64,000 nt of DNA, taken from assembly GCF_003351105.1 (NCBI RefSeq), contig NZ_NKRG01000001.1, positions 1 to 64,000 of the forward strand. The letters run 5' to 3'. Positions 45,798-55,418 of this stretch are shown piece after piece; position 1 is the first letter of the stretch, and each line of letters starts with the position of its first letter. Below the pieces are notes generated by a model that was not told where the DNA came from, did not search any database, and saw only the letters and a list, made by a program, of their open reading frames with translations. Both the position numbers and the translations under genes were made by a program. The stretch is from Thermosipho africanus Ob7. Its GTDB lineage: Bacteria > Thermotogota > Thermotogae > Thermotogales > Fervidobacteriaceae.

Positions 45798-48341
45798 ATG
45801 CCAGATATTAGCCTTTTTGGGGCTTTAAATACAGGATTATTAGGAGTTTATACTAGTAAGCTTGCAATGAATGTTGTTTCACATAATATAGCAAATGCAA
45901 ATACTCCTGGATTTTCAAGGCAGGTTCCAATTATTAGGACAATGCCTCCTATACCTGCTACAACACTTACTCAACCTTCTATTCCTTTACAGATTGGTAC
46001 TGGTTCAAAGGTAAAAGATATTCAAAGAATTCGAGATGAATTTTTAGATATACAATACAGACAAGTAAATAACAAATACAATTATTGGGATTCAATTACT
46101 GCTAATCTGCATTTTGTCGAGCAACTTTTTGCTGAGCCTGGAGATTCGGGTATTAGGTACCTTTTTGATTCGATGTGGTCAGGAATAGAAGAAATTATTA
46201 CTGATCCAACAAATAGTGCAGCAAAGAGGGAGCTAGTAAGTAGGGCGGAAGAATTAGTTAAAAATGTAAAAGATTTGTATTCAAGACTCGAACAATTAAG
46301 AGAGGATCTTGACTATGAAATATCCCAAAGAGTTGAGCAAATTAATGGAATGGTAAAAAGACTTGCTGATATAAATTCAAAAGTAAGACTTTCTATGGCG
46401 TTGAAATCTACTCCAAATGATCTTTTGGATGAAAGAGATAGGATTTTAGATGATTTATCAAAATTTGCTGATATTTTTTATACCGAAGATGCATCAGGTC
46501 AAATATCTTTGAGAATAGGAGATCAAATCGTATTGACTGGTAGTGATGTTAATGAATTAAGAGCACTTGAAAGACCATATGGGAAAGGATTTAAAGAAAT
46601 TTTTGTAGGAAATTCAAAGGTTGATATACATGATGGAAGTTTGAAGGCAGCTATGGACTTGAGGGATGATATAATAGTCAAATATATGAATAGGCTTGAT
46701 GAATTTGTTCTTTACTTAACTGATAAATTTAATTTGATTCACAAAGATGGATTTAACTCTGATGGAAGTGTAACAGGGTTGAATTTCTTTAATGAAATGA
46801 CAGCTGATAATATAGAAAATTCTGTGTTATTTAGAATAGCAGGATCAAAGAGGGTTGAAGGTGGACCTATAAAGTATATTTCAGGAATGTCAAATAGGGA
46901 TAATTTGAGCGACATAACAACAAAACAATTTATTGATCAGGGTGCAATTGTATTTTTTGATGGTTCAAGCAATGCCCAGGCAATTTCAGTAAATGCTGGA
47001 GATACCATCCAGGATTTTATGAACACTGTCTCATCAAGTGGACTGTGGTTTAACTTTGAAACAGCAATTCATAATGATTCTACTTATTTGCTTAGAATGA
47101 CAAGTAATACAAATGATTTAAAAGATACACTTGCATTAGATTTTAATGGAAATATGTTCAATACTATGGGTTTTAATACTAAAGATGTTGATATTTACGT
47201 TATAAACCAATCTGAATTTAATGTTCAAGAAGGCACTTATAAGATAAAAATTAACGGCACCGAGGCTAATATCAATGTAACAAGTGGATATACAATTAAT
47301 GACCTTGCAAACGATATTAATTCCAATTTTTCATCTGATGTAAAAGCAGTTGTATATAATAGTAAACTTTTGATAATTCCTACAAAAAGTAATAGTTTTG
47401 ATAGAAATTTAGTTAATATACAAGATTCAGATGGGCTCTTTACTCAATCAAATCTTCATGTTGAAACATATAAGGCGTTAGATACAAGTAAGGAGACTTT
47501 GGATAATATTCTAGATCATACCTTGCCATTTAAAATAACAATAGGTGCTACAAGTATTGAGATTGATCCGACTCAAACTACATTAAAAGAACTTGCAGAT
47601 AAATTGAATGAGGTTGGAACAGGTATTTTGTTTGATGTTACACCTCACAATAAATTTGTAATTAGAGGGACAAGGTCTATGGATTTTAAAATTGATAAAA
47701 CAATAAAAGGGCCAGAGGCATTATTTGTAAAATTAGGATTTATAGATGCAGATTCTGATCCAACAAACGATTGGGATGAAGATTATGTATTTTTAAATCC
47801 TTTTGACGAGCCAAAGTCTTTAAGAGAAAGATTTGCAAAAGCTGATACTTTATTTGTTGATAAAATAACTACAAATGAACCTTTTAGATTTGTTGAAAAG
47901 TTTAAGGTAAATTCAACCGTGAGTGTTAATCCTGAAACTATTGCAGTTGATTATGGTAAAATAGAGGATAACACAAATTGGGATGCGAAAGTATTTAGTC
48001 CAACAGGTCAGGCAAATACAGCAATTATGGAAATTCTTTCAAAAATGCGCTTTGAAAAGATTTTAAATGATGGAAGAGAGAGTTTTGCAGAATATTTAGG
48101 TGGAATTGTTGCAGAGATGGGAGTTGAAGGTGAAACAGCGATGAAAATGAAAGATAATACGGATATTATAATGAAAGATATAAGCAATGAAAGAGAAAGA
48201 GTTAAAGGCGTTTCATTAGATGAAGAAATGGCAAATATGATAAAGTTTCAACATGCATTTAATGCCTCTGCAAGGGTAATGACTGCTGTGGATGAGATGA
48301 TAGGTAGGGTTATTGATAGACTAGGAGTTGTAGGAAGATAG
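45798..48341 (+). CDS. flgK: flagellar hook-associated protein 1 (FlgK), long form
   Basis: Hook-filament junction protein. The N-terminal D0/D1 helices (ALNTGLLGVYTSKLAMNVVS, NIANANTPGFSRQ) and the C-terminal heptad helices (EEMANMIKFQHAFNASARVM, VDEMIGRVIDRL) are clear. At 847 aa it is about 300 residues longer than E. coli FlgK; the extra part (about 330-720) is a beta-rich surface region with two similar stretches (EGTYKIKINGTEANINVTSG and PFKITIGATSIEIDPTQTTL) that suggest repeated domains. Confidence 0.92.
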   Translation: MPDISLFGALNTGLLGVYTSKLAMNVVSHNIANANTPGFSRQVPIIRTMPPIPATTLTQPSIPLQIGTGSKVKDIQRIRDEFLDIQYRQVNNKYNYWDSITANLHFVEQLFAEPGDSGIRYLFDSMWSGIEEIITDPTNSAAKRELVSRAEELVKNVKDLYSRLEQLREDLDYEISQRVEQINGMVKRLADINSKVRLSMALKSTPNDLLDERDRILDDLSKFADIFYTEDASGQISLRIGDQIVLTGSDVNELRALERPYGKGFKEIFVGNSKVDIHDGSLKAAMDLRDDIIVKYMNRLDEFVLYLTDKFNLIHKDGFNSDGSVTGLNFFNEMTADNIENSVLFRIAGSKRVEGGPIKYISGMSNRDNLSDITTKQFIDQGAIVFFDGSSNAQAISVNAGDTIQDFMNTVSSSGLWFNFETAIHNDSTYLLRMTSNTNDLKDTLALDFNGNMFNTMGFNTKDVDIYVINQSEFNVQEGTYKIKINGTEANINVTSGYTINDLANDINSNFSSDVKAVVYNSKLLIIPTKSNSFDRNLVNIQDSDGLFTQSNLHVETYKALDTSKETLDNILDHTLPFKITIGATSIEIDPTQTTLKELADKLNEVGTGILFDVTPHNKFVIRGTRSMDFKIDKTIKGPEALFVKLGFIDADSDPTNDWDEDYVFLNPFDEPKSLRERFAKADTLFVDKITTNEPFRFVEKFKVNSTVSVNPETIAVDYGKIEDNTNWDAKVFSPTGQANTAIMEILSKMRFEKILNDGRESFAEYLGGIVAEMGVEGETAMKMKDNTDIIMKDISNERERVKGVSLDEEMANMIKFQHAFNASARVMTAVDEMIGRVIDRLGVVGR

Positions 48342-48353
48342 GGAGGGATTTAA

Positions 48354-49241
48354 ATGAGAATAACTAATGGAATGATAAATGAAAGAACATTATTTAATAT
48401 ACAACATAGTTTGTATAGAATTTCAAAGCTTCATGATAAGCTTTCTTCGGGAAAAGAAGTTTCATATCCTAGTGATGACGCAGTAGTTGCAACGAGAGCT
48501 TCTAATATATCCAGCCGTATGAGAGAATTAAAACAATTTAAGAGGAATGTTGAACATACCCAAAACTTTGTGAATATATATGATTCTACCATACAAGAAC
48601 TTACAAATGTGTATCATAGAATAAAAGAACTTATTGTTAGAGGAGCTAATGGGACGAATGATGCTGCAGAAAGGGAAGCAATAGCTTCTGAACTTGAAAA
48701 ATTAAAAGAACATCTTGAAGATATTGCAAATACGCAACTTGGTGGTGAGTATATATTTGGTGGAGCAAAAAGTGATCTAAAGCCTGTTGAAAATGGAAAA
48801 ATTCAAACTCCTCCTGATGCAAATATAAAAAGAAAAGTAAACGCGATGGGTTTTACAATTGAGTATGGAGTAACCGTTTATGATGTTTTCAAGCTAGAAA
48901 ATGGAAAGGACGCATTTACAGTTATAGATGATGCAATAAATGCATTAAGAGAAGGGGACAGCTTAAAGCTTTCAAATATTACTTTAAAAGAAGTAAATTT
49001 ATTGGAAAGCTCTACAATGGAAGTATTTGCCCAAATAGGTGCAAATTCCCGTACATTAGAGTTGGTAAGCTCAAGGTTAACAGATATTGATACGTTTATG
49101 ACTGAATATCTTTCAAAGGAACAAGATGCAGATCTTACAAAGGTTTTAACAGATCTTTCTATGCAACAATCAGTTCTTCAAGCTGCTTTAAAATCAGCTG
49201 CACAAGTACTACAAAAAACGTTGGTTGATTTTGTATCATGA
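48354..49241 (+). CDS. flgL: flagellar hook-associated protein 3 (FlgL)
   Basis: Flagellin-like junction protein of 295 aa. N-terminal MRITNGMINERTLFNIQHSL and LSSGKEVSYPSDDAVVATRA are typical, and the C-terminal helix SMQQSVLQAALKSAAQVLQK closes the coiled-coil core. The final ATGA overlaps the next gene. Confidence 0.93.
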   Translation: MRITNGMINERTLFNIQHSLYRISKLHDKLSSGKEVSYPSDDAVVATRASNISSRMRELKQFKRNVEHTQNFVNIYDSTIQELTNVYHRIKELIVRGANGTNDAAEREAIASELEKLKEHLEDIANTQLGGEYIFGGAKSDLKPVENGKIQTPPDANIKRKVNAMGFTIEYGVTVYDVFKLENGKDAFTVIDDAINALREGDSLKLSNITLKEVNLLESSTMEVFAQIGANSRTLELVSSRLTDIDTFMTEYLSKEQDADLTKVLTDLSMQQSVLQAALKSAAQVLQKTLVDFVS

Positions 49242-49888
49242 TTAAACTACCACCGTTTGATAAAAATCTTGGAAGGGATATTAAAACTATTGATATTGGT
49301 GGACATAAGCCGACGCATGCGTCGGTATTTCTTTTGTGGTATTCATTACCAACAAGCGACATTAAGAATGTATGTGAATTGGGTAGTGGGACAGGTTTTG
49401 TAAGCTTTGGACTTTCGAAGTATTATAACTTAAAAGTTAAGGGAATTGAAGTACAAGAAGAGCTTTTTAATGCTTCAGTAAAAGCTATAGAGTTGAACAA
49501 TGTTTATAATGTGGATTTTTTTAACTTAGATCTTAAAGATGTAAAAAATCATTTTTCTGCGGAAAGTTTTGATATGGTAGTTTTTAATCCACCTTACCAT
49601 TTCTCTTCAAGTTCTGAAAATAAAATAAGGGAAATTTCAAGAAAATCAAATCAAGAACTTTTAGAAATTTTTATATCATCTGCTTCTTTTTTGTTGAGAA
49701 ATCGAGGAACTTTTGTGACAGTTGTCGCACCTTATATTTTTCCTCTGTTTAACAATATTCTTTTAAAATATAGATTAACACCTCAGCAGATGTGTATCGC
49801 ATATGGTAAAAAGGCAGAGTTAATTGCAATAAGAGGGCGTAAAAATGGAGGAATGCATTTTGAAATTGATAGACCGGTATATTTTTAA
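49238..49888 (+). CDS. TrmN6-like N6-adenine methyltransferase
   Basis: A 216-aa SAM-dependent methyltransferase. Motif I CELGSGTGFVSFGLS, acidic loop GIEVQEELF, and NPPY at about residues 113-116 (VVFNPPYHFSSSS), the N6-adenine signature. It is the size and shape of YfiC/TrmN6, which modifies A37 of tRNA-Val, but the exact target is inferred. It overlaps flgL by 4 bases. Its partner in many genomes is a GIY-YIG or RsmI gene, not present here. Confidence 0.82.
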   Translation: MIKLPPFDKNLGRDIKTIDIGGHKPTHASVFLLWYSLPTSDIKNVCELGSGTGFVSFGLSKYYNLKVKGIEVQEELFNASVKAIELNNVYNVDFFNLDLKDVKNHFSAESFDMVVFNPPYHFSSSSENKIREISRKSNQELLEIFISSASFLLRNRGTFVTVVAPYIFPLFNNILLKYRLTPQQMCIAYGKKAELIAIRGRKNGGMHFEIDRPVYF

Positions 49889-49895
49889 TTAATTT

Positions 49896-49905
49896 GTGGT
49901 AGAAT
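49896..49905 (+). promoter_or_regulatory. possible -10 element just before the cyclase gene
   Basis: GTGGTAGAAT ends 7 bases before the ATG at 49912. If it is a promoter, the transcript would be nearly leaderless. No -35 is evident. The cyclase gene has no real Shine-Dalgarno. Confidence 0.25.
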
Positions 49906-49911
49906 TATAGT

Positions 49912-51840
49912 ATGAAAATATTATATTATTTATCAGCGATTCTCATTATTGTTTATGGTTTATTTTTATTGTTTCAAGTACCTTTTATAGATTTTTTTGA
50001 ATTAAAAATTATGGATCTGTTTTATAGGATAAGGGGCTTAGTTAACATATCTCCTGATGTTGTAATTGTTGGAATTGATGAGTATTCTTTAACTTCCCTT
50101 GAAGCAGAAAAGGATGTATGGCCGTGGTCAAGGCACCACTATGGAAAGGTTGTTAAGAATTTATTTAATGCTGGGGCAAAAGTTGTTGTATTTGATGTGT
50201 CTTTTACAGAAGAAGATGAAACAAATCCAATGTACGATAATTATTTTGCAAGTATTATTTCAAAATACAAAAATGTGATTTTAGGTACCTATCTGATAAA
50301 TGAAAAAGATACATATCAAAAGTACAATGAAAAGATCAAAGAAAAACTTGAAAATAATATTACTTACCTAAATTATACCTACAAAATGAAAAATTTTAAA
50401 AGCCTAGATTTCATACAACCCATTGAAATTTACAAAGTCCGCCCGCCTATATTGAAGTTTTCATCACTTGTTCCTTCTGCAACATATGAAATTGGTGAAA
50501 TAGATGTAGATGGCGTTGTAAGAAGTTTACCTTTGTTTTTTAAGGAGTTATGGGCCAATGAAATGGGAATTTCTTCAGGATTTTTACCTCATATGGATGT
50601 TTTGGCGGTTGCAATGTTTAAAAATGCAGATTTAACAAATTTAATAGTTGATTTTGACAAAAGAATAGTTGAAATAAAAGATTTAAAAATTCCTTTTGAT
50701 TTAAATGGCCTTTTTAAAATTTTTTATTATGGAAATAATATATTTAAAGAAATTTCATTTTATGATATTGAAACGGGGAATTTTAACAAAGATATCTTTA
50801 AAAATAAAATTGTGATTATTGGGTACACAGCAACTGCTAAAGGATTGTATGACCTTAGAATAACTCCATTTTCAAACAATACTCCTGGAGTTTATATTCA
50901 TGCAACTGCTATTCAAAATATGCTATCAGGTGATACTTTAATTAGAGCATCAACTTGGTTGAGGTTATTATTTACTACATTAGCAATTATTTATGTTCTT
51001 TTGTTTTCAAGGTCAAAAAATATAAAAGTAAATATTTTGGCTCTTCTTTCTGTACCATTAATTTTTCTAGTTTCATATATGTTATTCTTAAATCAAGTGT
51101 ATCTAGATAGCTTTTTTCCGGTAGTTTCTTGTATTATTTTAAGTACTACAAATATTTCAAAGAATCTTATTCAAGAGAATAAAGAAAAAAAGAAAATCAA
51201 AGAATATCTATATAGATATGTTCCAGATAATGTAGCTGATTATTTGATAAAAAGTGGAAAGTTAACACTTGGTGGAGAAACAAGAAATATTGTTGTACTT
51301 TTTTCAGACATAAAAGGCTTTACAAGCCTTTCTGAAAAACTTGATGCAAAAGAATTAGTTGAGTTGTTAAATAGTTATTTAACCAGAATGAGTGACATAA
51401 TAAAAAATAAATATAATGGAACAATTGATAAATTTGTTGGAGATGCCATAATGGCTGTTTTTGGTGCACCAATTAGTTTTGAGGATGATATTGAAAGGGC
51501 TTTAAAATGTGCACTTGAGATGAGACAAGAATTAAGAAAATTTAACAGTGAGAATAATATGAATTTGGATAGCGGTATAGGAATTCATTTTGGTCCAGCA
51601 ATTGTAGGTAACATTGGAGCACCTTTTAGAATGGATTATACAAGCATAGGAGATACTGTTAATACTTGTTCAAGGATAGAACACTTAACGCGAGAACTGC
51701 CAGCAAATGTAATTGTTTCTGAAAGTGTTTACAAACTTGCAAAAGAAAAATTTGAGTTTATTTTTCTTGGAGAATATCGTGTTAAAGGGAAGAGCATGCC
51801 GTTAAAATTATATGAATTAAAGGGTGAGAAGAATGTTTGA
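49912..51840 (+). CDS. CHASE2-domain class III adenylate cyclase
   Basis: A 642-aa membrane cyclase. One N-terminal TM (about 4-22), extracytoplasmic CHASE2 sensor (about 30-330, VVIVGIDEYSL, DVSFTEED), three TMs (about 350-412), a linker helix, and the cyclase domain (about 455-635). Metal Asp466 and Asp511, adenine-selecting Lys507 (IDKFVGD) with Thr577 (DYTSIGD), and transition-state Asn584 and Arg588 are all present. The Lys/Thr pair is the class IIIb adenylate cyclase pattern, so cAMP is expected. The ATG has no good ribosome site. It overlaps the next gene by 8 bases. Confidence 0.92.
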   Translation: MKILYYLSAILIIVYGLFLLFQVPFIDFFELKIMDLFYRIRGLVNISPDVVIVGIDEYSLTSLEAEKDVWPWSRHHYGKVVKNLFNAGAKVVVFDVSFTEEDETNPMYDNYFASIISKYKNVILGTYLINEKDTYQKYNEKIKEKLENNITYLNYTYKMKNFKSLDFIQPIEIYKVRPPILKFSSLVPSATYEIGEIDVDGVVRSLPLFFKELWANEMGISSGFLPHMDVLAVAMFKNADLTNLIVDFDKRIVEIKDLKIPFDLNGLFKIFYYGNNIFKEISFYDIETGNFNKDIFKNKIVIIGYTATAKGLYDLRITPFSNNTPGVYIHATAIQNMLSGDTLIRASTWLRLLFTTLAIIYVLLFSRSKNIKVNILALLSVPLIFLVSYMLFLNQVYLDSFFPVVSCIILSTTNISKNLIQENKEKKKIKEYLYRYVPDNVADYLIKSGKLTLGGETRNIVVLFSDIKGFTSLSEKLDAKELVELLNSYLTRMSDIIKNKYNGTIDKFVGDAIMAVFGAPISFEDDIERALKCALEMRQELRKFNSENNMNLDSGIGIHFGPAIVGNIGAPFRMDYTSIGDTVNTCSRIEHLTRELPANVIVSESVYKLAKEKFEFIFLGEYRVKGKSMPLKLYELKGEKNV

Positions 51841-52771
51841 GTTTAAGAACTTGGTTGTAGACAGTTTTGGAAAAGCAGGAAAAAAAGTTATTTTAAAACT
51901 TGATATAAAAGATCATACTATAGAAATATATGATGCACTACCTGATTATGAAACACTTTATTTTATAGCAAATTTTTTTGAAATTTTTGATCCAAAATTT
52001 TCAGAAAATATAATTTCGAAAATAATAAATTCAAACAATTTAGATGATGTTCTAAATGCTATGAAAAAGGTATGGGATCTTGACGATGTATTATATGACG
52101 AAAATAATTTTGAAATTGAATTTAGTAATAATACATTTTACTTTCCAATATATAGTAAAACTGCCGGTAGGCTTGGAACTATTATTTTAAAAGGAAATTT
52201 AAGTTCTGAGTTTATTCTAAACTTTCTTGCAATTTCTGATGCTATAACTTCCATATTAGAAGGTTTTATATTAAAGATGAGAGTTTCTGAACTTTTATAT
52301 AGTACTTTAGAAGCTTTATCAAAAGCACTCACTAAGAAGATAAACGTTGATGAAAAATTGCAGAAAGAGATAGAAAATAAAATAATAGCCATTGGCGAAA
52401 AATTTAATATTCCAAAAGATATATTGAAGATTGCAAGTAAAATTTATGATTTAGGGAAAATAGGTGTGCCTGATTATGTATTTTCTAAAAAGGAACTTAG
52501 TAAAGAAGATTTAGAAATTTTAAATAAACATGTGGAATACGGGTATGAAATATTAAGTAAGATAGAAGATATTCCAGATCAAATATTAAAAGCAGTTTTG
52601 TATCATCATGAAAAGAAGGATGGAAGTGGCCCATTAAAAGTTAAAAATGTTCCACTATTAGCCCAAATTATTGGAATAGTTTTGGAAGTTGTTGAAAATA
52701 AAACTCCAATTGATGCTTTGCAAGGGAAATACGATGAAAAGCTCATTGAGGAGATGAAAAAGAATGGATAG
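51833..52771 (+). CDS. degenerate HD-GYP domain protein
   Basis: A 312-aa soluble protein. The N-terminal about 150 residues are unrecognised; the C-terminal about 140 follow the HD-GYP fold (LGKIGVPDYVFSKKELSKED, KHVEYGYEILSKI, YHHEKKDGSGP). Key metal residues are altered: the HD His is Tyr (IYDLGK), GYP reads GPL, and the downstream ADVYDAL is ...LEVVEN. It is probably inactive as a phosphodiesterase and may be a binding or regulatory subunit. ATG at 51833 after GGTGAGAAGA; 8-base overlaps on both sides. Confidence 0.8.
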   Translation: MFEFKNLVVDSFGKAGKKVILKLDIKDHTIEIYDALPDYETLYFIANFFEIFDPKFSENIISKIINSNNLDDVLNAMKKVWDLDDVLYDENNFEIEFSNNTFYFPIYSKTAGRLGTIILKGNLSSEFILNFLAISDAITSILEGFILKMRVSELLYSTLEALSKALTKKINVDEKLQKEIENKIIAIGEKFNIPKDILKIASKIYDLGKIGVPDYVFSKKELSKEDLEILNKHVEYGYEILSKIEDIPDQILKAVLYHHEKKDGSGPLKVKNVPLLAQIIGIVLEVVENKTPIDALQGKYDEKLIEEMKKNG

Positions 52772-53396
52772 GTTTATACATTTGTTTCTTGGACATCTTG
52801 TTGGAGACTATGTACTTCAAAATAAATTTATAGCATCTTACAAGCAAAAAAAATTAAAAGTTCTTTTGATGCACATAATTTTAATTTTCTTTAGTCAGGT
52901 TGCTTTTTTTGCGGGAAAAGACTTTAATATTAATTCAATATACATAATTTCTTTTGTAACACTTTCTCATTTTTTTATTGACTTTTTTAAATACAAAAAT
53001 AATAATAAGCCATTTTTTAAGAGTCCAAAATACTATTTGATAGATCAATTGATGCATATTTTTACACTTTTTCTAGCTTCTATTTTTTCAACTCAAACCT
53101 TTTTTTATATTCCAAATAAACTTGCAGTAATTTTAATTTCTGCTATTTTTAATGCCTATTTTCTTGGAATTTACACTTTTATTCTAAAAAATAATGTTGG
53201 TGAATATAAGCGTGATTTTGTAGGCTACATTGTTAGAGGACTTTGCCCTATCTTTTATATTTTTGGACCCCTTGTTTATTCAGTATATACTTTATTGACA
53301 GGGTTTTTTTCACTTTACTTTTTAAAAAGTTATCAGGTAATTTCCTGGGCTCTTTCAATCATATCGACCATAATTTTTATGGAGGTGTTATTATGA
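52764..53396 (+). CDS. DUF3307 family membrane protein
   Basis: A 210-aa polytopic membrane protein (about six hydrophobic segments). The N-terminal LFLGHLVGDYVLQNKFIA and the second SHFFIDFFKYK with YYLIDQLMHIFTL are the conserved Asp/His motifs of DUF3307. The function of the family is unknown. It is translationally coupled to its neighbours (8-base and 4-base overlaps). Confidence 0.82.
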   Translation: MDRFIHLFLGHLVGDYVLQNKFIASYKQKKLKVLLMHIILIFFSQVAFFAGKDFNINSIYIISFVTLSHFFIDFFKYKNNNKPFFKSPKYYLIDQLMHIFTLFLASIFSTQTFFYIPNKLAVILISAIFNAYFLGIYTFILKNNVGEYKRDFVGYIVRGLCPIFYIFGPLVYSVYTLLTGFFSLYFLKSYQVISWALSIISTIIFMEVLL

Positions 53397-55414
53397 AAAA
53401 AATACTTTTTCTCCTTATAGTTTTATTTTCAATTTCAATTTTTGCAAGTCTTACAGTTATACCTGATGCAACAGTTGTAGAAGTTGGAAGCCCGTTAGGA
53501 ATAAAGGTGATTTCTGATAAAACAGTATTTGTTGAATTTAGTCTTGGTGGTTTTGAACCAGCTGATGTGGTATTTGATGGAATTGCTGGAGACTCATATG
53601 TTTATTACATTGCTCCTTTAATTGAAGCGAGTGACACTCTTATTTTCAAAACATCGAATGAGTCAACGTCGATAACTATTTACTTTGTTAAAAGTAGTGA
53701 AGAGGTAAAAAATAAATCATTTGCAAAGGTCAAAAGTTTTTCTGGACACGTTGCAATTAAGAAAGGAGACCTTTGGAATTCAATAACATCTGAGACGGTA
53801 ATTGAAGAAGGAGACGAAATATTAACAATGGAAAATTCCTTTGTTGAAGTAGAGTTTGAAGATGGTAGTGTATCAAAAATACTAGAAAATTCCCAGGTTT
53901 TATTCGAAAGAATTAGATACGACAAAGGTGTAGTTGACATAGTAATGGACCTAAAAAAAGGAAAAAGTTATAATATAGTTCAAAAGCTTTTGAATAAGTT
54001 TTCAAAGTTTAGAATAAAAACCGAGAGTGTCACAGCAGGTGTTAGAGGAACAAGATTTGCTGTTTTTGAAAATGGAAAAATATTAACGTACGAAGGATCA
54101 GTGTTTGCCTATTTTTCAGATGGAAAGGTTTTACCGGTTAAAGAAGGATACGCTTTAGAATCATTTGAAAAACCGAAAAAGGTAGATATACCTGAAGAGG
54201 AATTTGTTAAAGTGATGCCCGAAAAGCCAACAACTAAAAAAGAAGAGGTTAAGGAAAAAGAGAAAACAACGTCTATACAACCGAGCGTTCCTCCAGTTTC
54301 TGTTGGACCTGTTAGAAAAGGTAATGATTATTATATGGTTTATTCGATAGCTCCTGAGTTTGATTTTGGTTTAGTAAGAGTTGGAGTTGGATTTACTGCG
54401 TATTCTACTGATGTTTCAGGTAATTTGTATTATGGACTTCCTTCGGATAATCCAAGTACAAATATAATCAATGGACTTACATTAAACTCTTTGGCCTTTA
54501 AAATTTTTAATGTGGATTTTAGATACGGTAATATGCTTCCAAAGTCACTTGGGCTTGGATTTACAACTAGAAATTATTACAACCCATTTTCAAAGAGTTT
54601 TGATATTGAATATGATAGTGATAAATTTTTGTTGTATGCTCGACTACCGTATGAGCTTTCAAAGATTTATCCAATTGAATTTTTAACGTCTGATTCTATT
54701 TTCTTGGCTGAGGCTAGCATAAAATTTAATTTACCATTTATTGGAGAATCAAGCATTGGTGTAGGTGTTACTATTGATACGCAGGCAAGTTCAGCTTTCC
54801 TAGAAGATATTTCTGCAACGCCGGTTGAATCTGCATATTCACTATTTTTGAAAAAAGAAATTTTTAAGAACTTTGATTTTGGAATAGAATTGTCTGTTGA
54901 AAATGGCTTAAATGACTATTCATTAGGAAGCTTTGCAGGCTTTTATGGTAACTTTTCATTTGTTAATCTAACCGCAGGTATATATTATTACCTAGATGGA
55001 TTTGTACCTTTCTATTTTAATAATAACTACTCTTATTTAAAGAGTACTAATAAATTACCAGCTATGGATAGTAAAAGTTCCTCAGGATATCTTTCTGGCT
55101 TTGACTTTGATACAAGTTTTGCTAAGGGTAAATTATATCTATATGGAACATTAACCAATTTTTCAAGCTCTACTCTTGAAGGACAAATTGAGATATCAAT
55201 TCCTCAAATTGGAACTTTTAGTGGTTTGTCTATAGCTGGATATTACTTTGATAAAACACCATTTGAAGGAAGTTTGTTCAGTTTAGACACAACATCTTAT
55301 TTAAAAATTATTTATCCTTTAGCTGGAGAATCATTCTCAGCAGGAGTAATATTTATGTGGGATGGAGAAAAGTGGAATGAAAATGTAATTATCGGAGTGG
55401 ATCTTTGGAGGTGA
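53393..55414 (+). CDS. exported FecR-domain protein with beta-barrel-like C-terminus
   Basis: A 673-aa protein with signal peptide MKKILFLLIVLFSISIFA. The FecR domain is at about residues 105-200 (SGHVAIKKGDLWNSI, VEEFEDGSV-like, SVTAGVRGTRFAV), then a Lys/Glu/Pro linker (about 205-240) and about 430 residues of alternating beta strands rich in Tyr, Phe and Ser (AGIYYYLDGFVPFYF), which look like an outer (toga) membrane barrel. FecR domains usually relay signals or bind glycans. The ATG at 53393 follows GGAGGTGTTATT; the longer frame from 53243 lies in the DUF3307 gene. Confidence 0.82.
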   Translation: MKKILFLLIVLFSISIFASLTVIPDATVVEVGSPLGIKVISDKTVFVEFSLGGFEPADVVFDGIAGDSYVYYIAPLIEASDTLIFKTSNESTSITIYFVKSSEEVKNKSFAKVKSFSGHVAIKKGDLWNSITSETVIEEGDEILTMENSFVEVEFEDGSVSKILENSQVLFERIRYDKGVVDIVMDLKKGKSYNIVQKLLNKFSKFRIKTESVTAGVRGTRFAVFENGKILTYEGSVFAYFSDGKVLPVKEGYALESFEKPKKVDIPEEEFVKVMPEKPTTKKEEVKEKEKTTSIQPSVPPVSVGPVRKGNDYYMVYSIAPEFDFGLVRVGVGFTAYSTDVSGNLYYGLPSDNPSTNIINGLTLNSLAFKIFNVDFRYGNMLPKSLGLGFTTRNYYNPFSKSFDIEYDSDKFLLYARLPYELSKIYPIEFLTSDSIFLAEASIKFNLPFIGESSIGVGVTIDTQASSAFLEDISATPVESAYSLFLKKEIFKNFDFGIELSVENGLNDYSLGSFAGFYGNFSFVNLTAGIYYYLDGFVPFYFNNNYSYLKSTNKLPAMDSKSSSGYLSGFDFDTSFAKGKLYLYGTLTNFSSSTLEGQIEISIPQIGTFSGLSIAGYYFDKTPFEGSLFSLDTTSYLKIIYPLAGESFSAGVIFMWDGEKWNENVIIGVDLWR

Positions 55415-55418
55415 TAGA

